From assembly GCA_008933995.1 (NCBI GenBank), contig WARS01003150.1, positions 1 through 64,000 on the forward strand: a stretch of DNA of 64,000 bases, given 5' to 3'. A program made the translations under genes and the position numbers. The stretch comes from Datnioides undecimradiatus (taxonomy: Eukaryota > Chordata > Actinopteri > Lobotiformes > Datnioididae). Below the pieces are notes generated by a model that saw nothing but the letters and a program-made list of their open reading frames with translations, ran no database searches and was not told the DNA's origin. This document shows positions 11,666 to 24,401 of the stretch, piece by piece; positions within the stretch are counted from its first letter, which is position 1; each line of letters starts with the position of its first letter.

Positions 11666-14469
11666 CGCAGTGTTCTCCTCCTGCTAAACTGTCTTTTTGG
11701 CACATGCTTGATCAATAAGCTGTTGAGCATTGAAGGGTCTGGGGTGAGAGGCCACAGGGGTCAGAGGTCGCAGGGTGTGTGTGAGCGTCCAGCGTCCGAC
11801 CTCGCTGCACTTCTTCCAGTTAAAGCCTCCGCAAAGAGTCACACAGCGGTGGACGCTGGTCACCTCATCTGAGACTATACTGCAGGATCCTAGCACGCCT
11901 GTGTTACATTTGTTCTCCATCCAGACAAACAGTGTTTTGGCAGCGACGCCACGCTGTGCGGAATCTCATTAGCTACTTTTCACTGCACTGTAACATCAAT
12001 GTACTTTTCGCCAGAGTAGAAAACTTTACTTACCCCTTGAGGAATATTTGTTTTTTTGGCAGAACATAAAAAGCCATGAAACGAAAGCCATAATCTTAAC
12101 CACGACAACATATCGGCAGACGTGGAAATGTGTTCTTGCTCGTCCTGATGGCTCCTGTAGAGCCAGCGTACCCACATGTTCAATGTTTTAAATGCATTTT
12201 AAATAAAGAAGCTTTTTTTTCAGATGATCTGTTTCAAAGACAAGTGGCACTAAGGGTAAAAATACTGTTTGTTTTCCAAACACCTCGCGTCTGATGGGAA
12301 TAGACTGAAGTCAGTGAAGAGAAGCTGGCTGTGGTGTGTGAGCAGGGGAGAGGGAGTGTGTGTTTTCTTCTTTTGATGAAGAGAGATTTGAGTGTTTATT
12401 TCCATAACCCGACTTAATAACCTGATCTGTTCCTCCCAGAGCCGAACCAGCGGAACGCACACCAGGAAATCTATAGGTAAAGTTGGATCAAATATGAGCA
12501 AATATCAGAGATTTAGGTTTGGGTTCTGATCCCAGCGCTGCGATTAGAGACCACATCACATAGCCTTTGAATATGGAGTGCTGCATCGCTAAAAATCAGA
12601 CGGCAGTGTCGTGCCGATGTTCCCAGGTGATTTCCCCAGCTGTGTCTCTTATCCAGTAGCTGCACAGCATGTTCCTTTCTGTTTCCTGCTCTTCTTTTTA
12701 TCTGTCATCCTCTCAGCAGTGTAATTGAAGATTAATAGGACCGCGATTCCCGCATCAAGTGAATAGTAAATAGCTCAGATTATTCAGCAGTGACTTGTAA
12801 TCTATCATATAAGTCTCAGTCCACTGGCCGTGTCGCCACGCCGTGAACGCTCAGACGCTGTAGTTCTTTTTGAGTCAGTCCTTCACACACTCTCCTTCCT
12901 GCTGCTGTAAATACCCAGCAGTGTGTATTAATCTGTGGCTGAAAGTAGTCCCCGGTGCACTGTTTCCTAACATTTGCTGGAAACTATAGCGCCCGGCTCT
13001 CTAAGCCAATTAAACTGAAAAAATGTTATTATATATTTACGACCCATTTGTAAAGATTTACATCTTCGGTAGGAGTAAGGCGCCACAGACAGGTGACCAG
13101 GTAGAAAAGTAGCTGCGAGACAGACCTCAGGCCTGCTCACGCCAGAGAGCGCGACATACTGGTGAAGTGGGGGAAAAAGCTCTTCATGCCAGCATTATTA
13201 AGCTGATTCAAAAGATGAACTGAATATACGGATGAATATATGCAATCAAAGGATCACATGATGATTTCAGCTGCTCCTGAACACAGCACGGCCTGCTAAC
13301 AAGTGTGCAGCAGCTGCTAGCCGTTACTGCCGAGAGTTAGCATACTGAGAAAGTTCTCCATCATGGAACAGCGGGGGTGCACAGTGTAATGGGGTTTTTT
13401 TCTTTTGGCTGCAGCGACACAATCATTGCTCCCTACTCACTCTTCTTTCTTTAGATTTGGCGAATTGAATTCTTCAAAATAAAACTCAACGTAAAGGGTT
13501 CGACGTACTGGCGCAGGACGTCCAGCGCACATCGCTGACGGTGCTTTGCAAGGTCAGTTAACATGACTTCCAGGGAGTGATTTGATTGTGGCAGGACTAC
13601 TGGGAGCGGTGCACATGCACTGAGCTGTCTCTTTCCTCCATGGTTCAAAGAGAAGAATCACAGCTGCAACAACCATCTCGTCTCATCTTCTAACACGAGC
13701 ACTTTGTTGTATGTTCCTCACTCCAAAATAACCACCACCTCCAACTTCTGATCATCACTAGCTGAGTTCAAACTGTTCACTGCTCCACTAAACGCAGAAT
13801 GTAGCGACACAAGCACGACTCAAAGAAAACAAAGCAAACTCGTTTTTGACCCACCTGCGATCACTGCATCTGGTGGCCCCGTACCCTTATTTTCACCCCT
13901 GGTCCTCAACCCAAAACCACCCACTGATTAAAGCTGTGAAGTATCCTGCAACACAGGACAGGAATCAATAAGTGAATTAGACTCCACTTTCAGCTTCCTC
14001 TCCAGCCAGCCGGTCCCAAAACCAGCTGCCTGGGATAATGGGCCTGGACGCGGGGGAGTGTGGACCTGAGTGGAGGAGGCTGGGGGACAAAGAGGCTTTA
14101 AAGCAGTGTGATATACTGCTGTGACACATTATCACTACACGCTTATATATGTCCAGCAGTATGTGACACAAGCAGGGCTGCAGCCTGAAACCCACGCAGT
14201 TAAACATTTCCTTTAAAGTAGAGGAAGCCAATACAGATACACGCTCACCATCAGCCCCTCAGCAGGGGACTGTTGGCTCGCCACTGAGAGAGCTGTTCTG
14301 ACCTGATGTTTTCATTATTTATATCTGTTTCTTATTGATATTGTTGTGACATCTTTGCCACAAAGCAGTAAATGCTCCACATATTCGTAGAGCTAATTTT
14401 CCAAGCCGTGTGACACTGTCCTTGGATTTTCTGCCCAGTGCGCCCCTCAACGCTAAACGCCCCTTTTCT

Positions 14470-14960
14470 TCCCTTTATTAATGTCAGATAATAAAAATAC
14501 ATCTGCTTAGTTATTTGTATTCATATTTTTGCTTTGATGCTTGGATTTGTACTCTACTTAAATTCCATTTTCTGCTTCTTTGTACTTCGCCTGCGCAACA
14601 GTTCCAACAGGAAATTGTACTTTTTACTCCACTTCATTTATATGATAACTGTAGTTACTCGTTACCAGGTTCACAATAACAATTCAAAATATGAAACATT
14701 CTGATTTATTATTATAGGTTAAGATCAGATGAGTGTTTGAAATATAAAGATCAGCCCCACATCTACTAGCTGCAAGTGACAAACACATTCATGTATTCTT
14801 CTTCTTACTATTGTTATATGAAATATAGATAATTCTGAAATGGTACTTTTTGCGTAATGAGTGATTTTACTTTGGATCATTTAAGTATATTTTGATGTTA
14901 TTACTGTTGTAGTTTTACTTAAGTAAATGTTGTAATGCAGGGCTTTTACTGCAAACACAC
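14470..14960. mobile_element. Teleost interspersed repeat, about 0.5 kb
   Basis: This AT-rich block carries phrases that recur in a very abundant ray-finned fish repeat, including TACTTTTTACTCCACTTCATTTAT (read in two pieces around 14619-14642) and GTAGTTTTACTTAAGTAAATG (also in pieces, around 14910-14930). The second is the near-palindromic TTTACTTAAGTAAA terminal motif. No coding potential is present. Recognition is from memory of fish genomic sequence and the boundaries are approximate. Confidence 0.65.
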
Positions 14961-17900
14961 TGTTGCATTGCTACACTTTACATAGGTGCAAGACCCGAGA
15001 CCAGGGCGCCCAAATAAGTGACCGATCTAAAAAGGTTGTCGACACCACCGGGAATTTTAAGTTGACATGGTTATAATTTTGAAAAGAGGACGCTAAAGCC
15101 ATTCTGATTTTATTGTATCGCTAACAATGTGGCCACATTTGGTCTTTTGAAAAGCAAGAATGAAGCCAGAGCCGGGAGAATCGGCTTAGCCAAGCATAAA
15201 GACAGCGAGCAGGGGGACACAGCTACAGTGGCCTGATGTAAATGAAGGTGGAGCTCCTTGTTCAAAGTTTCCAGGTAGCAGACAATGACGCTCTCTGTTT
15301 AGGAGGGAAACTGTCATAAATATGAAATAAAAGAAGTATTTTCTAAAAATGGTGACTATATTAGACAACTGCTCTGACATAATAATATTGATATATGTGA
15401 TGTATACCAGTATATGTATTTGGTATTTAGATACTAGAGGTCCTTTGAGCGTCCTGCTAGTTCCTTTGTCTTTCCATGTAATCTCACACTTTTGCACACA
15501 TTTAAATATCAGGAAATTAAATATTTGTTGAGACAATGACTCGTCTCAACAGAGAGATCCTGAATCCTGCCCGGTCTCAGCCTCTCTCATATCGCCAGGA
15601 ACACTCATTGCTCATTACTTTGTGTTTGTGTTAGTGCCATGTTTCTCCCTCTGTTTGGCACCGGACTGGTTGTGTTTGTGCCACACTCTTAGCGGGGGTG
15701 TGATGTCATATCACAGTGCCATGTTCTGCCGCCACAACGGTGCATCTGCTGTTGATCTTGGTTTAACTAAGGAACGCCACGCCAAGTCAGGCCCGAATTA
15801 ACGGGATCATCACCATCAGTAAATATGGGAATAGTACATTTGCACGTCACTGTTGTCGGGTAAAAATCTCATATCTCGCATGATGTGTCATGTTTTCACA
15901 CCTGCTTTGAGCTTGATCATTGTGCATATTCAAACCTTTCATCAACCAAGTAACTAGTGTTTTGATGGCACAGAGAAAGATATGATACTTCACTACCAAT
16001 AAATGTCACCAAAGTCTGACTTAGAAAATGAGAGGCTTGCAGGATGCTGGTATCCTTTTCACACTTTGTGGGTGAATCGCTGACTTATTTGATGTTTTTT
16101 TCACTGTGAGTGTGTGAAAACATCAACCCATCTTCATGCATTTTGTCCACGGCTCCGGGCCGGGCAGAGCACCGACACAGCCGTCGGGTTTTTGGGTTTC
16201 AGAGCGCAGCAGGCAGTGGAGAGTGCATAGCACACTCGCACTTCTGTTGTCTTTCATCCTGTCAGTCAGTTCATTCAGTCAATTTTTCATTCAATACTGA
16301 CTTCACAGCGAGGAGATAGAAGAGCGTCAGCGTGGCTGACATTTTGCAACATGCAAACTGCTGATGATATTCCTATGATCTCTTAAGCGACAAATGCAAA
16401 AAAAAAAAAAAAGGTCTGTGAATTAAGCGTCTGTCAGCCTGCAGCTGGTGAACTGGTTATTCTGCTGTGTGCTGGTTAGTCATCGAGCATTTCTCAACCG
16501 CTCAAAGCCCGATGTTTGTGCATGCAGGAATTACATTTGAAGAGAAATTCTCTGAGGCAATCACTAATTAATAATATAATCTCTCCCCTTTCACACCTGT
16601 ATATGTTCCTGTATATGAAATATGTCAGTGTGCTGTAAAACCCAAACCACAGCCATCCTTCTGTAAACCTGCAGCTGCTGTGGAGGACACACACACACAC
16701 CTAATTTTCTTTCTAATCGGACTTCTTCCACAAAGCCCCTTTCCTGCTTTATCCTGTGCGGTCATATGGATGATGGCATGCATCATGTATTTGCTCTTTA
16801 CGTGTTTGTTTTGGAAGCGTGCACAAACAAGATTGTGAGACCACACCAGTGCTGCGTGCTCTTAGTATGCAGTCATCAACTTTCTCAATAATTCTCTCAC
16901 ATATCTGTATTTGTGCATGTTCATACTGTATGTGCATCTTTGTATGCTTTGCGTGTGAAAGCTGTTTCTGTTAACAAGTGCTCTGAGTGTAATATTGTTT
17001 ATTTGTCTCTCCCCAGGGTGTGTCTGTTTGTGTGTATATGCAGATGTTTATGTGTGTGTATATGTTTTTTGCATATGTGTGTGTGCACATTATATATAAG
17101 TAACTATCTAAATTTGCATTTTGCATGTGTGTGCTTGTTATTTCTACGTTTTTGGATTTTCATCCTCTGTGCGTACTTCCTGATTTATTTGTTAGTGCAC
17201 GTCAGCGGTGTGTGCGTTTGCAAGGATGTGCATGACCTATAAGTGCTTTGCATGTTTCTGTAGGCTGTATCCAAACTCTTTGTGCACGTGCGTTGTGAAC
17301 GTACATTAGTGTGTGTGCCTATAGATTCATATCTGTATTCAGCATGGTTGTTTATCTCGCCAGTCTGGTTGATGGTTCAGAGGAAGATCCAGTGCTGCTG
17401 GCTGTTTCTCTATCAGTCCTTCAACGTGCAGCCGCCACCCCTATTAACACTTCCATTAATACGAGATCACAGATGGAAATCATCCTCTCACCCCGCAGAT
17501 GCTTTTAGATTTTGATGAGTGTTTTTATTCAGCTCCCAGGGAGAGAGGAGCAGCAGGACAACTAGTTTTATTGACGGCAGAGAAAATCCGCCGCTGCTTT
17601 CTTTCCAGCGTTCCTCTCATGACTTTTTCACATGTTCAGTTTGCAGCGATAGCATTGAGGAGGAAGAGAGAGGGCAGAAGAAAAGAAACGACGATGGTTG
17701 GGTTGACAATGAAGAAAAAGCTGAGGGGGATTTAGAAGGAAAAAACAAGTCTATTTGTCTCATTTGCATGCAGGCCTTTCAGCTCCTCAAACTTTCAATC
17801 TTTCCAGTTGCGATCCCCACGCGCGTACTTGACAGACAAGAGATGAGCTGCGCGGAATACCAAGTGGCTCTGCATGTTCGTATTAGCACGCGATGTATAG

Positions 17901-20179
17901 CCACGTATATGCACACACACACATGCGCGCGAGTGCGCACAAGCAAATCACCCACAGACACAAAGCACTTATGTGCAATCACACACTTAAACACACATAC
18001 ATCCTGATTCCATTACCCAACTGCTTGTCACTCACAAACACACGTATTAACATTCATGCTCACACATACCTCCCTCTCAGATAATCACTTGAATGCACAA
18101 ACATACATACATTCACACATAAACAGATGCAAATTCCCCTTCAATCTCACAAAGGCATACAGATATCACAAACATAAACTATTCAAACATTAGGCAAAAG
18201 CATTCTTACAGATACACAGAAATTCACATATTTAAGCCCATCCTTGCATAGGGACACACGCGCACGCACACACACACGAATACAACGCTGCTGACGCGTT
18301 ACTGTACAGGATGTTCAAACACATCCACACAAACAGAGACACACATTGTGCTAAATGATTTGTTTCCTCCTCCTCCTCTCTGATGCTTATGAATAATACA
18401 AGGATCTCAGGGGAACTTTTGCTTCACATAAATAAGAATTTAGATAGAAAATTGCATTATTAATCTGTGGCTTCTGGCTCGGCTTTTCCTGTAAAGAATT
18501 CATACAATGTTGCAAGTTTGCGTCCTCGCAGGAGCCCGAGGCCTAAAGGGCCAACCAGTTAGGAGGCAGTGGGTTTCAGTGTTTGGGACGGGAGCCAGAG
18601 GTTGGGTTACATTGACTGATATTATTATGTTATTTATTTATTTTAAAACTAGTTCAGCTACAAAAAGCGTTACAGTGTTCAATTCTTCTCGCCGGGTTAC
18701 GCCGCATGTAGACCTGTGCTGAAAGGCATCAGGATCTGCCGGTAAAAGCTTGCAAATGTCATTCGGCTGAGTCCTGTTGGAAGTTCAAGCACCTAATCAC
18801 GTTCCCAAGAACTCGATTTAGGACGTCTTTATTGAAAACATGGATTGATGTTATATATTTATTTAAAACAGGCTCAAATCCAAATTCAGTCCACGCTGGC
18901 AGACTTCCATGTCCACTTACTCTCACATCTGAATGCCAATTTTATGTTTTCATTCTTTTGGTTTTATGTTACAGGCGACTTTCATGCAATTAACCATCCA
19001 GCACACATCGCTATTTAGCATTCAAGCTTATTTGCATTCCTGACATACATTTTATTTTTACTATTGCAGGTCAGTTTGGAGTTCAGTACTGTTTCAGTGC
19101 TCTTTTACTGGACCAGGCTTGGTCAATATTCAGTTTGCTGCTTGAAATCTAAAACCTGCATCCTCGTGTCCACCTGCTCCGTCCCTCAGGCAGCATCTTT
19201 TAGCATTCAAGTGAACTTCAGGCATTGCTGAGGTCTTTCACGGCGTGTGCTGGAAACCTTGCGAGCAGGTGAGAGCTGTAAACTCAAATCTGAATGAAGT
19301 TCAGTCCGAAGACCACGTAGATACAAATGGAAAGGAAGGAAGGAGGTGCGTAACGATCAGCAGTTTGTATAGATTTGAGCTATACAAGATGAGATGAGAT
19401 GGTGTAAAGAATGTGGAAATATGTCTTCCATAAAACATCCTGTGTTTGCATACAGATTGGTTTATGAAGATATGAAGTGTCCTACTTTGATCTCTTCCCT
19501 TTTGGTTAAGTTCTTTCTTCCCTTTCTGCTGCTTTCTTGCTGTGTTCCTCCCCTCCTGTCTTTTGTTTCACGCCCTGAATGAGACCAGCTGAAGAAAGCT
19601 TGTCATCGTCTTGCTCCTCACCAGGTACGGCACACGTCTGCGTGGCCTTGGCCCTCAGGGGCCACTATAAAGAACGTGTCAGAGAAGGAGACCATCTCCA
19701 TTTATACGTCTCACGTGAGTGCTGCCACACTTTTATGGCTGACATTCGACCATAAAACTATACTGCCTTCATACGAGTTGAAACGCACACGCGCTCAAAC
19801 ACACTGAGGCCTTCATACGTGCAGAGAGAGACGTACGCTGGCTGCACAAGCTCACAACATCAGGGATAGGGAAAGGAGCGCCGGCAAAACATTCTCTGCC
19901 ATTATTCTCTTTCACGTTCACGTTCTGAGCACTTTATACATGTTCCCGTAACGTCTTCCCACATAGTTTAGTTGCACTAAAAAAGCCTAATTATGAGAAA
20001 GCTCAACAAAACAGGTGCTCCAAGATATGTTTAGTCTGAAATCTCTGTTTATAATTAGCAAAATAATCACATATAGTTAATTAAAAAGGAAAAAAATGAG
20101 GAAAAAAGCACCACTTTCTGTCCACTTAGGACAGAAAGTTGAAAATAGATTTTAGAAAAGGTGTTTATCGGTGTAAGAG
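14961..20179. other. Noncoding stretch with degenerate TG- and CA-rich DNA
   Basis: No gene is supported. Noteworthy contents are a 15-base A run (16398-16412), a degenerate TG-rich segment (about 16910-17300), a degenerate CA-rich segment (about 17905-18345), and a perfect 11-bp hairpin at 20113-20139. A perfect POU octamer ATGCAAAT lies at 18127-18134 inside the CA-rich segment. Unique AT-rich sequence fills the rest. Confidence 0.55.
20113..20139. repeat. Perfect 11-bp inverted repeat (hairpin)
   Basis: Arms ACTTTCTGTCC (20113-20123) and GGACAGAAAGT (20129-20139) are exact reverse complements with a 5-base loop. It lies just upstream of the 20180-20500 repeat-like block. It might be a remnant terminal structure of that element; function is unknown. 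Confidence 0.8.
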
Positions 20180-20500
20180 AAGACAGTTTGGTTGTTCTGT
20201 GCAAAACTATTGCCCAAAGTTTATCTGAAGTCGGTTTATGGCCTCAGCTGCCTCAGTTAGACGAGCAAAGTAAATAACATATTGTCCAAAGCTGCAACCA
20301 AAGGAAGTTAAACTAGAAGTACTGTGACGCTGAAGATAACAACTTAATCCATCTAACTCAGACGGCTGAATGCTCATAGAGGCTTTCATGCTAGGCTAAA
20401 CCTCTTCTGGCTCAAGCTAATATCCAACCTACACACATGAGATGTTTCAAGCTAAAAGCAAAGAAAGTGCTTTCCCCAAAAGGTGGAACTATTCCTTTAA
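20180..20500. mobile_element. Probable teleost interspersed repeat remnant
   Basis: The right end (GGTGGAACTATTCCTTTAAA, around 20481-20500) and phrases such as ATGCTAGGCTAAACC and CATCTAACTCAGACGGCTGA resemble a recurrent fish repeat whose copies end in 'aactattcctttaa'. No open reading frame of transposon type is visible. Assignment is from memory and the copy is diverged. Confidence 0.45.
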
Positions 20501-22240
20501 AGCAACAGGCCCACGCAGCTCAGACACACATACCCTAAATCAAGCGTTCTGAGTGTCACCGTTACTGACGCTGCATCAATTTCTGTTTTATCCTCCCTTT
20601 CCTGCGTGTGCTCATATTTTTCAGAATGCTGTTTAAACGTCCACAGCAGTCTGGCTCCTCTTCACACAAAGCTACTGTGAAAGGACAAACGGGCTGTTAC
20701 CTTGTAATTACGTGATATACCGGGTGATTACAAAGTACATTCATAGGGTCGGTGTAATTGATTTCTAGGTCCCTCCTTCACACGAGTTTGCTTCCTCTCT
20801 TGTTGCGTCTTCTTCTTCTCTTGTGCCTCTCAGGGCGCTAGCATTTCATTTCCACGCTCAAACATTTTAACATGACGGCTGAAATCTAAAACTTTACCGG
20901 TAAACTTTGTGTTTGTGTCTGTGAGCAGTAAGTACATATGTGTGTGTCAGTGTGTATTTGGGGGGGTGGGGCGGGTTGTGAGCTCACAGGCAGTGTGCCT
21001 TATTAAGAGACACAAAGCCCTCGGCAGGTGCTCCCTCCCTGGCTTTGTCTCTCGTGCTCTCTGCTGTTTATTTGTTCAACTCGTAGAGAAGTCCCCTCTC
21101 TCTCTCTCTCTCTTAGCCCTCGGGGAAAACAAAGAGCAGACGCACAAAGACAACACTGCCCCTGCATCCTGGCAGCAACAAAGCCATGCTACACATGTCA
21201 GGGATGGCATGGCATGGAATGGCAGGTGTTCCATGGACGAGAAAACTGGAAGCGAACTTTTCTCCACTCTCCCACCCCCCCAATTTTCTTTTCTTCTCGT
21301 GAAGTCAAAGGACAGAGGCAGTGAGTGCAGAGGTATAACCATTAACTAGAAAAGGCCAAAAATGTGCAAGCATGTGCAGATGCAGGCGCGCGCACAGCCA
21401 TCACTTTTGGCACCTGCCAAGGTGAGAGGTCAGAGCTGTTTTGAACTGTAACCAGGGCGTCAATCATCATTTCAGACGTCACTCTGTCTCACAAACGTTA
21501 TCACATTTCCTCTGACTTTAACTGGAGTCCTGGAATTCTACAATTCCACCTAATTTATTATTATTATTTAGAATCATTGTGAGTTTGGAGCCAACCATGG
21601 TTTAATATGCACCTTAAACAAGTGGGAAGTAGAGATTTGAAGACTCCAGCACGTTTGCGGTAAAGCGGTTTACTGACAATAATCGCATGTTTATAGATTC
21701 TGGATTTGTCAATGAGAAAGAAGGGCTAAATGATATTTTAAGACTTTTTAATATGACTACATATCAGTATTAGATTGCTGTTAATGTCAGACTCTAATTA
21801 CTGCTGGAGATAATAAGAATTCCCTACAAATAGTTTGGTTTGTTGAATATAAACATTATACACATGCATGTATGTATTTACAGAAAAACACAGAATGCAA
21901 TGATGGCTGTTCCTGCTTCCATGTAATGAATCATGTGATCACTTGAGAGTTATTAATGGTTATATGAATCTTGGTTCCTTAGATTACCATGTAAAGGTTC
22001 TGTGATGTTACAGCATAACTAGACGCTGCAAACGCATGAAACCTTTGGAGCACAGCACATCCGATCTCGCTTGAACTTTGGAATTTGCTTTGTTGCTAAT
22101 ACATCTCAGCTAATTAGGGAATTTGACCACTCATGATTTAACATGTGGACCAGAATGATATTCCTGGCATTAGTACCTTGTCAATATGGACCAATACACC
22201 CAGGATCAATACCTTGTCAATATTTGTTTTTCTGGCTCTC

Positions 22241-22270
22241 TGTGTGTGTGTGTGTGTGTGCGCGCGCGCG
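22241..22270. repeat. (TG)10(CG)5 alternating purine-pyrimidine tract
   Basis: Thirty bases of strictly alternating pyrimidine-purine, ten TG steps followed by five CG steps. This is the classic sequence type that adopts left-handed Z-DNA under negative supercoiling. Confidence 0.9.
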
Positions 22271-22399
22271 TCTGTTTGTGTGTGGAGAGAGGGCTGCTTG
22301 CCAGCTGTGCAATCTGTTCAGTAATCTCAGGTCTGGTCTGTACACACACTCTGCAATCTGCTCCAGTAAAACTGGCCCTACCCACCCAACCAATCCATC

Positions 22400-22430
<31 letters not shown>

Positions 22431-22506
22431 TGACACACACACACAGACCAGTTTGAGCAGCTATCCTTATTGGGACGTCGCATTAATGTCCATCCATTCA
22501 GCGTCA

Positions 22507-22540
22507 CCCTAATCCAAACCTAACTCTAACCCGAACCTCA
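22507..22540. repeat. Degenerate telomere-like CCTAAC repeats
   Basis: The phrases CCTAATCC, CCTAACTC and CTAACCCG recur at about 6-bp spacing but are imperfect. Fish genomes have an interspersed element with such degenerate CCTAAC runs next to CA arrays, and a long CA array indeed follows at 22651. It is not a true telomere. Confidence 0.5.
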
Positions 22541-22646
22541 GAACTAACATTTTGCCATAATTAGACCAGGTCCCTGTGTAGACTGCCTGGTCTGACACGG
22601 GCAGTGTGTATGCTGGAAAATGTCTCAATGAGGAAAACAAAGATGG

Positions 22647-22650
<4 letters not shown>

Positions 22651-22699
<49 letters not shown>
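22651..22699. repeat. (CA)24 microsatellite
   Basis: Uninterrupted CA dinucleotide tract of 24 units. Confidence 0.97.
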
Positions 22700-22701
<2 letters not shown>

Positions 22702-23616
22702 ATCTACCCTCACTAGCACCATCAACTGAGTACACAAGGCTCCAAATTTAATCCTAGATTCAAGATTAAGCTTCACGGTTAAACTGAAAATAGACCTTCA
22801 CTTTCCAAACTGTCAGCCCAGGTTTTAAAAGTGAAATCTGTGTTTTAGTTTGAAGGGGAGCGAACGCGTAAACGCTCACGTTTTAGATTTAAATTCAGTG
22901 CATCTGTGCAGCCTCTCCCCGAAAACCTGAAATCCACTGAACGTTATTTCTTCGCGTCTTCGTCTCTCTCGTTGTGAGTGCTGTCTCTCTCAAAGTATAC
23001 CTCAAGAATATTAAAACCACTGCTCGCCACGCACTGCTACTTCCCAGCAGCTAACCCACTCTCTTCCTGATTCACAATAACCCTTATCAGCCCAATTTCC
23101 CTTCTCTCTTCCCTTGCCCATTTTAACACGACGCCCTGTTTGTTGTTTAAATGGAAGGGAGAGAAAATTGGCCACTTTTGCCGTTCAGAAACTCCCGCAG
23201 CTGTCGGTAATCGCTGCGTGTGTGTATGTGTGTGTGCACGCCGTGGTAATGTGCAGTTACCACAGTAGGGGTGCGTGGGGCGGGGGCTTGGAGAGAGGGG
23301 TCATGGCGTGCGGCGGAGAAAGCACTATTAGGAGAAAATGATAGGCCTGTCCCTGAAACTCCATTATACACCAAACACTTAAAAGACTGGACCGGCTTCA
23401 TTACAGGGCAACATGAATCATGCAGCACTCACACAAGCAACTGGCCTCTCTCCCTCCCTCTCTCTCTCTCTCTCTCTCTGTATCCCCAGCACAGCCTTCT
23501 GTTTAAACTGGAGGATCGCCAGGAAAGAAGGATGGAGTGAGGGAGGGAGCGGAATAAAGAGGAACAGAAGAGGCTTCAGCGTTGCCTAGGGCCAAGCCTG
23601 TTTGCCTCAGGTCTGA

Positions 23617-23926
23617 CAAACAGGAGGAGAGGAGGAGAGAAGAGGAGGTGAAGAGAGGGGCGGGGAGAACAGGAGAGGAGAAGAGAGGAGAGGGAAGGGG
23701 AGGATAAAGGGAAGGAGAGATGAGGAAAGGTGAGGAGAGGGAAGGGAGGAGAGAGGGGAGGAGAAAAGAGTAGTGAGGAGCTTAGGCGATAGAGGAGGAA
23801 ATGAGAGAAACACATGAGGAGGTCAGAAAGGACAGGAGGAGAGGAGAGGCAGGAAGAAAAGGAGACAAATGAGGGTGGAGGAGAGTAGACGAGTGAGGAG
23901 GATTGAAAAGGAAATAAGAGGAGAGG
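23617..23926. repeat. About 310-bp polypurine (GGA/GA-rich) tract
   Basis: The plus strand is almost entirely A and G (degenerate GAGGAG, GGAGAG units) with few pyrimidine interruptions. A pure TC tract (about 23459-23479) lies about 140 bp upstream with the opposite strand bias. Frames read from it on the minus strand are Ser/Leu/Pro-rich and not genuine proteins. Confidence 0.85.
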
Positions 23927-24254
23927 AGTGACGTGCTGGGGCATGCTGTAGTCTGTTTGATGGAAAATGGATGGAAGTGTGATTTAAAGTGTAAAGAGGT
24001 GGGGGGGAGCTGTGTGTTTGTGTGTTTGCATCCATTTCTGTGCAGCTGCGTATGCCTGTGCATGTGTAGTTCATATGTATGTGTGTGTGCCTGCTCCTCT
24101 GTCTGCGTCCATCTGTGTGACTGTACACAATTGTGTAAAGACAGCCTGTTAGCATTTGTGTACGTTGGTAATGAGCATTTGTGAAGTGCTAGTTTGTGTC
24201 TGTGAAGTGTGCACATGTCTCTATATGTGCGCATGTGGTGAGCATGTGTTTTTA

Positions 24255-24257
<3 letters not shown>

Positions 24258-24312
<55 letters not shown>

Positions 24313-24348
24313 GCGTCCATTTGTTGTTGTTTTTTTTTGTTCTGTGTA

Positions 24349-24400
<52 letters not shown>
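24258..24400. repeat. Double (TG)n microsatellite
   Basis: Two long pure tracts, 24258-24310 (about 26 units) and 24351-24400 (25 units), are separated by 40 bp that contain a short T run. The pair looks like a single ancestral array interrupted or duplicated. Confidence 0.95.

Positions 24401-24401
<1 letters not shown>

Larger units (their letters stand above)
8721..14469. other. Noncoding stretch, no gene seen
   Basis: No coding exon is supported. Contents: a TG tract running into an 18-base G run (9423-9461), an RFX-type X-box palindrome (10561-10574) inside an AT-rich block at about 10440-10620, further short TG tracts (10848-10879, 11032-11048, 11280-11298), a TCTTC pentamer array (11401-11485) and a short TATTC array (11646-11665). 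The rest, including 11900-14470, is unique-looking sequence in which I see no repeat or gene signal. Confidence 0.6.

Noticed and set aside
22507..22540. Interstitial telomere
   Set aside because: The CCTAAC-like units are few and imperfect (no run of TTAGGG/CCCTAA), and they fit a degenerate interspersed fish repeat.
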